Made by a program: the position numbers and the translations under genes. The notes beneath the pieces were generated by a model. It was not told where the DNA came from and made no database searches. It saw only the letters and a list, made by a program, of their open reading frames with translations. Shown here one piece after another: positions 55,538-64,000 of a stretch of DNA of 64,000 bases (position 1 is the first letter of the stretch; each line of letters begins with the position of its first letter). The stretch comes from Ganoderma boninense (taxonomy: Eukaryota; Basidiomycota; Agaricomycetes; Polyporales; Polyporaceae): assembly GCA_002900995.3 (NCBI GenBank), contig CM035307.1:1178001-1242000 (forward strand). Direction: 5' to 3'.

Positions 55538-56716
55538 ATGTCCTCCTCCATCCGGCCCTCTCGCGGTCCGTCTTCTCTCTGCCTGCCCTACTGACCGTCT
55601 CGGCCTGACTGGATTGTGCCTATCAAGGCAGAGCAGCTCCTGCGCCTGCACGGCCGGCCAACGCGTCATCTGCGTCTGGTTCACGCTCCAAGCCGGCCAG
55701 ATCCAGCACAACCGCGTCAACCACGTCCGCTACCTCAACTTTAACTGCAAACAATGCCCCACGCTCGAAAGTCACCAAGGTCACGACAATGCAGGCCCCC
55801 ACCCAAACACGCGTCGAATCAACGTCCAGCCGCGTGAGAGCCACAACCACGCCCAAGGGAACGCTTCCCGGGGCCGCAAGCAGCACCTCGACCAGACCTC
55901 CTTTAGCCGCGTCTAAGGAGCATGTGAGCATGATATTGCACTTTATAACACCCGTACATTATTCTGACGCGTTCGTAATACGTTGTAGACGCGGCCCCAA
56001 GCGAAGGAAGTCGTATCATCCTCGGAACACCCAGAGATATTACAGGTCGCAGCACAGTCATCCGCATGGAGGTATATGACATCCACTCTGGAGGCTGAGT
56101 TCATGAAGTCCAAAAATGCTGCCTGCGCAGCACTGGATACAAGAAGGAACGAGCTCGCCGGGGAAGAGGCTGACATTGCAGACAGTCGTGTGCGGTTTGA
56201 AGCAGAGAGGCTTGTCGACTTCTATGATGAGCTTGGAGACCGACAGGTGGGTACCATGCTGCAGGTTTTTACAAATGCTGATGATACATGCTGGAAGGTT
56301 GCTGAGGAAGTAGCAGCAATCATTCGGCGTTTTAAGAACTTCGAGAGGACCATAAGCGAAACAACAGCCTCTGCGCTGCAACTTACCTCGTTGCCTTTGG
56401 ATGAAACCACGCACGTATCTCAGTACAACATCATGTTAGACCATATTGGTATGTTTCAAGCACAAGGTCAGTTCATTTCCTTAGCATTAATGATGCGGCA
56501 CTGGCAGATTTGCTAGAAGACGAGTGCCGAGAACTTCAAGCCCAAGTTCTCCGCCTTGCATCTGACGTCCCTCATGATGGTAAACTACCTACAATATTGC
56601 GAGATGTTTCAAATATTTTGTCAGGACACGTAGAGAACATAGTTTGTATGATGGATCTTGTGCAATGTTGTAAGGAGAATTACTGGATGGGCGTGGGGAC
56701 CCTAACCCTAATCTAG
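55538..56716 (+). CDS. Uncharacterised coiled-coil protein with basic Ser/Thr-rich N-terminus
   Basis: I do not recognise the family. Exon 1 is short (MSSSIRPSRG). Exon 2, after an acceptor at about 55630, encodes a low-complexity Ala/Ser/Thr/Arg segment (ARPANASSASGSRSKPARSS). Exon 3 (from about 55987) begins TRPQAKEVVSSSEHPEIL and continues into helical text (STLEAEFMKSKNAACAALDT, RFEAERLVDFYDELGDRQ, VAEEVAAIIRRFKNFERT). The last exon begins DLLEDECRELQAQVLRLA. A cytoskeletal or kinetochore-like role would fit such a layout, but that is a guess. It ends at TAG 56714-56716, only 48 bp before the next start codon. The final codons overlap two telomere-like CCCTAA units. Confidence 0.65.
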
Positions 56717-56764
56717 CACTTGTGTACATCGCTTCGAAAAAATGGCTCTCATTCTTGTACCGAG

Positions 56765-59439
56765 ATGAGTGCAGCCACCGTCGCCGAGCCGTTCCTCCTC
56801 TCGTCCTATCCTGAGTCTTCAGCATACAAGAAACGCCAAGTTACCCCTCTCTGGGCCTCTCCACCATCTGGCAGCAATGTGGACCCATTTGTCACCGTAG
56901 CCGTCCAGGGAGACGGCGTACATGTCCTCGATGTGCGTGCTTGGTCGTTTTCTGATTATCTGAAATGTTAAACATGGCCGAAGTCATCTACGCTACACCC
57001 TGCGGTGTCACACATACTAGGGCCGTCGACCTCTTTTTCATGTTCACCCGCAACGCGTACAAGCCGCACAACGGTTGGTTCGCGTAAATGCACAAGCTAT
57101 GCTATCCTTGAATCTGGTCCAGACGTTCAGCCAGAAGGAAAGGGCAAAACAGTAATTGCTTGGCAGGAGGAGATATCGGGAGGCGTGTCGTCGAGTCCGC
57201 AGGATGAGAGAAAGAAAAGGACGGCAGTGGTACGTGCGCATGCCTCTCCATAAAACATCACCTCCCACACATCTATCCCGTCAGGCTTCTCATCTAGTGC
57301 GCCATATACATGCACCGGAATACCTTCCGGAACGTGTAGTTCTCGCAAGTACATCCGGGCATCTCTCGTTACTGGACGAAGACCTCAAAGAGCTACGAAC
57401 ACATACACCCCAAAATCACCAACCAAGCACATTGCTGAAGCATTTTCTTTTCTCCGCCGCCTCATGCACTTTCCTGCCGCCCCATGCCGCTTCAACGTAC
57501 CAGGCTGTGTCGGTCTCATTCCTGAAAAGCCGCGATGTTCTCAGATTAAATGTTGTCGGAACGGACGGGGAGACCATCGCCTCCCTCGGGGAGTGTGTCT
57601 TGCCTGTAGAAGATACTGTACGTTCACGTTCAATTTCTCCACCGGCACCGAAGGGTTATTTCTTACACTATTCCTAGAACTTGCTCGATATTTCCTGTAG
57701 CCATTCTGGGTTCATCAGCGTCCTCTGTACGTCCTCGTGTCCCTTCTCCTTCGACCGCCTACTGAACGTACACACAGTGCCTGATGGGACGTGGCTTGCC
57801 CTCTCCTTGGCGACATCTCCGTCAGGCTCCCTCTCCATAACCCAGGCTGCTGAACCGCTCCGTCTCCAAGGGCTCACCTTCATAGGAAGTACCCGAACAT
57901 CCGAAGCCACACTGGCCGCTCTCACGTCCTCGCACGTCTTGCTATCTGCCGTGAGCTCGGGCTCGACAATGGAGATCGTCGCCCTCCTCTGGGACCTGCG
58001 CTATGGTGTCCTCCTCGCGCAACAAGCCATCCCCGTCCCATCGACCCTTCCTCGCCCGAAGAAGCACGGTGCCGTATTGCACCTGGAGGTCTCCCCTCCG
58101 TCGGCGTCTGTTTTAGATTCGACCAAGGCCAGCACGGTGACCTTGAACGCAGTCCTAGTGCTCCACCCTTACCCAGAGAGGGAGCACCAGGCGGAATCCG
58201 GCAGCCCCGCTGCGCGCTCGACTGTTCTCGTGGTCCCGGTGACAGTGCCCCTGAAGTCAACTATCGCTGCCGCGATGGGCAAGGCGAATGCAGGCGCGCG
58301 TTGGGTGTCGACAAAACCTGGCGGACCACTGTCGCAGGGCCAGACGGCGCGTGGGGGACCGGAGTTAAGCCCGAACGCTCGCAAGGCTCTGCGCGAGATC
58401 AAGGCCGCTATCGACGGGAGCGCGACTGGCAGCACCGTCGCGGCGGAAACTGTTTTCTTTGATTACGTGAAGCAACAGGCCAAGGGCAAGGGGGCTACCC
58501 AAGGCGAGGAGCAAAGCACGCCGCTCGAGTACCCCCTCGTGCAAGGCGTGTTGGAATTCGTCTTGCGTGCGCCATCTCACGTTCAAGGCAAGACTGCTAC
58601 GTACTCCCAGAAAATCGTGGCGCATCTATTGGAAAATAGGGCGGTCACCTCGTCTATGGTCGAGGGCGGGGTTTTGCCTGCCTTGGCGGAGCGTAACGAC
58701 TGGGTGAGCAATGCCGTCGCATCCGAGATCTACGCCTACTAACCATCATGCGTATCTAGGGCACCGTTTCTCTCGCCATGCGTTCAGTGACAGACCTCCC
58801 GGAGAACGATATAGTCTCCCTCCTCACCCAGGTTGTGAAGGCACACGCTGCGTCGGATGACAACGCAATGCAGGTCGACTCCGCACCTGCGTCAACAGCA
58901 GCCCCCGCGCTCTCGGCGTTCCTCGCGCAATGCGTCGTCTACCCGTTCACCCCCGCTCTCCAACGCACTGCGATCCGAAAACATCTCCCCGACGCAGCGG
59001 ACATCGTGCCCATCCTGGCGATCATCGACGGGTGGATCGTCCAACACACCGCAGACGACGCGCTCCTGTCGCCTCTTCCTCCACCGTCGAGGCCGCCAGC
59101 GTCCCGCCCCTCGAGAAGGTCCTCGCGTTCCTCCAGAGCCTGCTCGACGCGTCGTTCCTCGCGCTCTTGGCGCATTCGCCCCAGCACACAAGCTCCTACG
59201 CGTAGGCTCACGGCCACCTCCAGCCCGCGCTCGAGCAGACGAACGAACTCGAGCTGCTGTGCGGCCCGCTCGAGCCCTTCGCGCGCGCCGCGGCGGCCGC
59301 GAAGGCGAAGGCACAGGCGGAATCGAAAGAGGGTGGGAAGCCCGACAGCGGGAAGGACTGGCGGCGGAAGAGGAAGCTTGCGCACGAGCAGGCGGGCATG
59401 GCGGTTGGGCTGTACCAGGTGGAGGAGCTCGTGCTCTGA
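56765..59439 (+). CDS. Putative nucleolar ribosome-biogenesis protein (NOL11/Utp8-like), frame-broken C-terminus
   Basis: Tentatively a small-subunit processome (t-UTP) beta-propeller protein; the assignment rests on layout and faint similarity only. Start ATG 56765 (MSAATVAEPFLLSSYPESSA). The first half reads as a propeller: VTVAVQGDGVHVLD, SHILGPSTSFSCSPATRT, KTVIAWQEEISGG, VVLASTSGHLSLLDEDLKEL, FISVLSDGTWLALSLAT, IVALLWDLRYGVLLAQQ. The C-terminal half is helical (GTVSLAMRSVTDLPENDIVS, LEKVLAFLQSLLDASFLALL, ALEQTNELELLCGPLEPF) and ends in RKRKLAHEQAGMAVGLYQVE. The frame breaks near 59075 (DDALLS to SSSTVEAASV). A stop (TAG 59203-59205) lies between two conserved-looking segments, where HKLLR reads in a third frame. 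At least two one-base indels are therefore suspected between 59065 and 59210. Confidence 0.6.
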
Positions 59440-60093
59440 CGGCAGGTTCCATTGCGCTCCGGAGGCGAGTAGATCGACATCTCGACACGCATATACATAT
59501 GTACTGTGCCTACCAAAATCATCATCATCGCCGAGAGGTGCTGGATCTGACCTTACGGCATGATCGACGCGAAGGAATCGGCGGCGATAGAACGACAGCG
59601 TTCATTGTGCAGGCGAGCCTGCTGCTAAGTACTCTACATGTCTGGTAAAGCCGATGTGCAGGAGTGTGACTGTGTAAGACGGGTGATAGAGGTGACTGCA
59701 GGGTATCTACGTGGACACGTGCAAGTAAGGAGAGACAGATGAAAGCTAGTGAAGGTAGCTATCGACAGACGTTAACGTGTGCTTGCGATATAGATAGTGG
59801 GATGGAGGATGGATCGTACAGCAAGCGAAGAAAATAGAAAATTAAACATAAAAGAGTTCGTTCATGCGCCGTCACATATGTATGTAAACTTGCAGTACGA
59901 AAGCAGGAGAAATAGCTCGTGAGGCGTTATTCGTCGTCAAGGTCGTCACGGATTAGAGTATAATTTACCGAGTCCAACAACGCCTGCCTAGAATCCAGGT
60001 ATGAGCCAACACTCGACGCGCAGCAAAACAACCCCGCGCGAGCGCACTGACCTCGAATGCAGGCAAGCTCGCCACCATTTCAACAGGTAGGCA
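59440..60093. other. Convergent intergenic region
   Basis: About 650 bp between convergent stop codons, AT-richer than coding DNA. It holds 3' UTRs. No feature recognised. Confidence 0.5.
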
Positions 60094-62155
60094 TCATGCG
60101 CCCCACTCCTCGAGGCTGCCACCATACCCATGTCGCATACTCCACGTCCCGACGACCCCACCGCCTCTCGCGCTGGGGTTCGCGAACGCATAGCGCTCTT
60201 CTGCCCGTGTGTGCCCTACACCCACGCCCAGTCCGTGCCCGCTCTCCGCACCGGCGGCGCCAAGCAGCCAGCCTGTCCACCAGCCGACGTTTCCCCCATC
60301 GTTATCATCGTCCCGTGCCTTCCCTTTGCCCTTGCCCTTGAGATCCCGTCTGCGATCTTTCCCCTTTCCGCTCGATTTCGATCGGCTCCTCGTAGGGAAG
60401 AGCTTAGACGACGACCCGTCCGGCTTGGAGCTGGAGTACGGTTCAGGCGGCTCGATGAACGAGATGCGTTTCGGGGTAGACGAGCCGGACGAGGCTCCGC
60501 TCCTGCTTCGTCCCAGACCGAATAGGTCGGGGACGCTGAGCATGGACGGAGAGGGCGAGGGTATCGCGGGGGCAGGGGAGACAGGAGTAGAGGGGGCGGA
60601 GCTCTTCTTCAAAGATGACTGTTTGGGAGGCGATTGGCCACGCGACGTCGTGTGCCGACCCTTCGTGAAGAGCCTAGAGACGGAAGCAGTCGCAGTAGAC
60701 GTGCCAGAAATTGGTGCGACGATGGGAGGAGATAGAAGGGACGGCCTAGGCCGAGGAGGTGCGGAGTGAGTCGAGGATGAACGATGATTCCGGGATGATT
60801 GTGAAGGGGACCGTTGCTTTTCCAGAATCTGTCGAAGAGACTCGACCGTGCGGTCGACATGGAGAGTCGCTGACTCGGACGAAGCTGAGGAAGTCGACAG
60901 CTCTTCGATGGGTGGGGTGAGTGGACGGGGTTGTCGCAGCGACGGTGACCCGCCAACGGGAGTCAGTGAACGCGAAGACAGGGCGGTCGAAGAGCCGGTA
61001 GACGGCGCGTCGACGCGAATTGCCGGCGGGGGAGCACGAGCTCGCCTGATCGTGGATGCGCTGCTACTTGAAGATCTACGGCGGGCTCTCGAAGTTGGCG
61101 GGGAACGAGAATGAGAGCCGCGGGGCATGACGTAGGATGCAAGCATTTCAGCTGCTCGACTACTCGGACGCTCGGATGAGGCGGATGCCGATCGCGCGCG
61201 CCGGCTTCGATGCTGTGGCGGAGCTAGAGAAAGCGGACTGTGAGAGCAGCGGCGTCGGTGGGGCGCGAGCGGAGGGACGAACACCGAGGGTGGACGGAAG
61301 GGTTATAAAGTCGGCAGATTCGGCGGAGTCGATATACATGGTGATCGCCCGTGGAGCGGCTGCAACGAAGTCACTGCGTTCATGCGCCGAAAGCTGAAGG
61401 CTCGTGGTAGACTGGGACGCCCGGTTGTTCTGCCGTCGGATACCCGAGGGCGCGAGGCGATCTGCTCTTGCCTGCATGCGCTCAGAGAAACCTGAGGTGC
61501 TCGGTAGGCTCTGGCTGATAGATGGTTCAGAAGGGAGGTGGGAATCGTCTTCGTCTGAACTATCGCCGTTAACGAGGCCTTCTACGCCCCGCGTGATCTC
61601 GTCCAAGTCGTCCATCCAGGATCGCTGCTGATCCCTATTGCTTCGGATGCGCGAATTGAAGACGCTGAGCCCGCTCCTCGAGGTGACGATCCACGACGGC
61701 ATCGTCGGCAAGGACGGCCGAGAGGCTGGACTGTGTGGACATGGATGACTGGAGGAGAGCGTTGGACATCTCGAGTGCGTGGACGCTGCGTTCGAGAAGG
61801 GAGTCGAGATAGGGATCGCTGCTCGAGGTAAGGATAGATTTCTGTCTCCTGTGACTGCTCCGTGAGGATCCCTGGGAACGGCGAGCGCGTCGAGGGGAAA
61901 CGGGGAGGCTGGGAGGTGGGCTTGGATGTACGTAACCGAAGCCTCTGTATCGCTCTCGTCCGTGTCTTCGTCGGCCTCTTCAGCACTATCTGAATACGCG
62001 GGAGGCTGCTCAGATGGTATGTCCGCGAGGTCGGCGTGCCGTTGTGGCGACGGGGAAGTGTAGACGGGAAGGGTCGTAGCGGTCGAATCTGACGAGAGCC
62101 GGAAAGCAGAGACTCGTTTCCGGTGGTTACCACGGCGGACTGAAGGAGCGAACAT
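60094..62155 (-). CDS. Uncharacterised disordered Ser/Pro-rich protein with a PPAY motif
   Basis: I do not recognise a family. Two exons, 62155-61285 and 61223-60094, joined in phase by a 61-nt intron with donor G/GTGTTCG and a strongly pyrimidine-rich acceptor ending TTTCTCTAG, giving about 666 residues. Nearly all of it is predicted disordered. Visible features are a basic N-terminus (MFAPSVRRGNHRKRVSAFRL), SEQPPAYSDSAEE with a PPxY motif that could bind WW-domain ubiquitin ligases of the Rsp5 type, an acidic run (EEADEDTDESDTEASV), a short ordered piece (WMDDLDEITRGVEGLVNGD), a basic stretch (KGKDRRRDLKGKGKGKARDD), and a Gly/Trp-rich end (GNVGWWTGWLLGAAG, GYGGSLEEWGA). A regulatory or adaptor role is possible. 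Confidence 0.65.
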
Positions 62156-62597
62156 GGCTGAGAAGGGTTAAGGACGCGTACGCGTCCCGAGACGAGTCAG
62201 AGAGAGACGCGGGAGTAGGAGGGAGCCCAGGGTCGAGAGGAGAAAGTTGTGTGGAGGACAGGTCCCAGCGCCATGCGGCCTCGGAGCCTCGTGCAATTTG
62301 TTATGCTTTGTTTGTGCCTGGCCTACGTCTTGCAATCTCGTTGCCATCTTTCTCCTCGGATGGGATCTGCATGTCAGAACCAACCTATTATGAAGCTCTA
62401 TGAAATCAATTTCGGGTAACCTGGCTACAATGCTCTACGAGTTACTCTGAGGCATTTCTGCTCTACATGAAAACATACACAACGGATCCAGGTACGGCAT
62501 CCAAACAAAGTCGCGACACGTTACATAAAACAAGTGGGAATGATCGTGCCGATAGCGTCTGATAGCGTCCCCCAGTGACCTGCAGAGTCACCTCGAA
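62156..62597. other. Intergenic, nothing recognised
   Basis: About 440 bp between the GDPD stop and the start of the disordered protein gene, both minus strand. It holds the promoter of the latter; no TATA box recognised. Confidence 0.45.
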
Positions 62598-64000
62598 TCA
62601 AGCCTTTACGGTACCGGCCACGCCCTGTGGGACCGCGATAGCAGCAAGGCTTTCGTCGTGCACGTCCAGCGTCCTGCACGGCCCCCCGAACTTCGTCAGG
62701 TAATAATGCGCAAGCGTTTCCCAGAACATGCGCGACGGAAAGTAATACCGCGGCGACGTCCACAGGAACGTGCTGCTATGTCCCTTCATCACGCCGTCGT
62801 AGTCGCCTGCAACGAAGCATACGTGAGCCTTGCCCGTTCCTCCCATGCCTATGCATACTGCAGTACGTACTTCGGAGGGCCTCGCGTAGCGCGAGCCAAT
62901 CGCCAGTCTTGTCCGTCAGGATAACGTCCACGCCCCATCGGACAGCCTTGCGAAGCCCAACAAATAAGCTCACACCGAATCCACCCCAGAACGGGAGTTG
63001 TGTCACGTATGTACGACACGCACCTCTAGCATCTGCGCGGCTCGTTCACGGTCCACACCGCGACCTTCTTGCCCGCGCGCTTGCACTCCTCCCTGAACCG
63101 CTGGCCCTCCCACGTCGCGAGGATGCTGAAGTTGATCGAGAACACCTCGCAGCTTTCCCAGAAGTACTGCCGTGCCCACCGCAGGCTCACGCCGATGTAC
63201 GAGCGCTTGCAGTACGGCAGGATTGCCTTCGCGTGCGGGATGAAGCGGGGATGCCACAACCCGAGCAGGATGCGCGGTGCGAGGTCGACCTCCCAGTTCG
63301 GTTGCGCAGAGATGATCTCGTGCATGAGCGAGAAGAGGTGCAAGGGCTCATTGAACACTTTGACGTCGACGTCGAAGGTAACGTGGTGGTTTTCGGGCTA
63401 TGGGGAGACGCAGAATGAAAGTCTACTGAGCTTCGCCGGATCGAGGACGAAATACGACGCACCTTCATGAGCAGCGCGACCGTCTCAGCAAAGGTAGGAA
63501 TCGATTGTTTGGGCTCTTTGCTAGTCCTGAGTTGTTCCATGCCATCTGGTCCGTACCAGTTCTGCTCCTTGATCTTTCCTGTTGGTGCGCTCTCAGACCC
63601 AGTCCTGCGGCCGTAATAGACCACTAGTACTCACCCTTCCCATTCGTCGTCCTATCCAACGCTGCGCGCACGCATGAATGGCAGGCAGAACAGGGGCACG
63701 CGCGAAAACGTACTCGGGTCGTGGAACATTATGACCACATCGTCTAGCGAGACGTGTACATCTACATATCGCGCCCAGCTCCGTAAGCGATCGTGCGCGA
63801 ACGTCCACGTCAATGCTGAACACTCACCGCTCTCGATCGCCTCCGCACCGTCCCGAATCGCGCGCTCAAAGCTTGCCAGCGTGTTCTCGGGGAACGCGGC
63901 GGACGCCTGCGGGCATGTTAATCGCCAGCGAGGGCGCGAATCCGTCAGTTCGTCTCGCAAGAGCGCACACCCCCAAGGTCACGAAGCACTCACCCCGCGG
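62598..64000 (-). CDS. Glycerophosphodiester phosphodiesterase (GDPD family), 5' end off the window
   Basis: Hydrolyses glycerophosphodiesters to glycerol 3-phosphate and an alcohol. Partial: the first exon ends at the window edge with Arg-Gly just before a GTGAGT donor, consistent with the GHRG motif lying outside. The second exon starts ASAAFPENTLASFERAIRDG and carries the catalytic PENT; then DVHVSLDDVVIMFHDP, LDRTTNGKG, IPTFAETVALLMK, PENHHVTFDVDVKVFNEP, KKVAVWTVNEP and WGVDVILTDKTGDWLALREA. A C-terminal extension of about 80 residues follows (YYFPSRMFWETLAHYYLTKF), ending at TGA 62598-62600. The hydrophobic patches here suggest membrane association. At least seven exons; all joins appear in phase. 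Confidence 0.9.

Noticed and set aside
55623..55931. Minus-strand open frame rich in Val/Ala/Leu
   Set aside because: Antisense to the exon of the coiled-coil gene; no start context or homology. Its hydrophobicity follows from the Thr/Ser/Arg-rich sense strand.
61160..61284. Apparent frameshift in the Ser/Pro-rich gene
   Set aside because: A 61-nt intron with a good donor and a pyrimidine-rich acceptor joins the two frames exactly, so no error is needed.
1..64000. CRISPR arrays, IS elements, LTR or TIR transposons, viral insertions
   Set aside because: No spaced direct repeats, long terminal repeats, reverse transcriptase, integrase or transposase motifs were seen on either strand.

Overview
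The window is nuclear DNA of a filamentous basidiomycete, most likely an agaricomycete. Genes are dense and on both strands. They are split by many short (about 45-70 nt) GT-AG introns, coding DNA is GC-rich, divergent promoters are compact, and the recognisable families (Aro8-type aminotransferase, VTC1, Kha1, Slc1, THOC7, Bud31) are fungal housekeeping genes. I see no CRISPR array, prokaryotic operon or intact transposon.

Layout. 1-1.5 kb: no convincing gene. 1.5-12 kb (+): aromatic aminotransferase, Reb1-like Myb factor, Bud3-like Rho GEF. 12.8-20.6 kb (-): a second DH-PH GEF, tail-to-tail with the first, then an LRR protein. 21-26 kb (+): a small membrane protein and a membrane-anchored amidohydrolase-like protein whose active-site residues look lost. 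26-30.7 kb: RING protein (-), an intron-containing tRNA-His(GTG) (-), short-form tRNase Z (+), THOC7 (-). 31-39 kb is rich in mitochondrial genes: VTC1 (+), NDUFA8 (-), an uncharacterised gene with a 3-nt first coding exon (+), NDUFAF3 (-), SWC4 (+), lipoyl ligase (+), NDUFA1 (-). 39.8 kb: a U2 snRNA gene with TATA box. 41.9-50.8 kb: a tail-anchored zinc-knuckle protein (-), Kha1-type K+/H+ antiporter (-), BUD31 (-), REEP/Yop1-like protein (+). 52-64 kb: a cytosine deaminase-type amidohydrolase (+), Slc1-type acyltransferase (-), a coiled-coil protein (+), a putative nucleolar processome protein (+), a disordered Ser-rich protein (-), and a GDPD phosphodiesterase (-) that runs off the right edge.

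Two results deserve most attention. First, the amidohydrolase at 22.1-25.9 kb keeps the DxHxH motif but has replacements at the other expected metal and catalytic positions, so it may be a pseudoenzyme. Second, at least seven conserved genes contain single-base frame breaks, several in C or G runs. This points to indel errors in the assembly, or to real decay in the case of the Kha1 gene, and affects how every gene model here should be read. Models were assembled by eye from reading frames, splice signals and remembered family motifs; coordinates run from start codon to stop codon and include introns.
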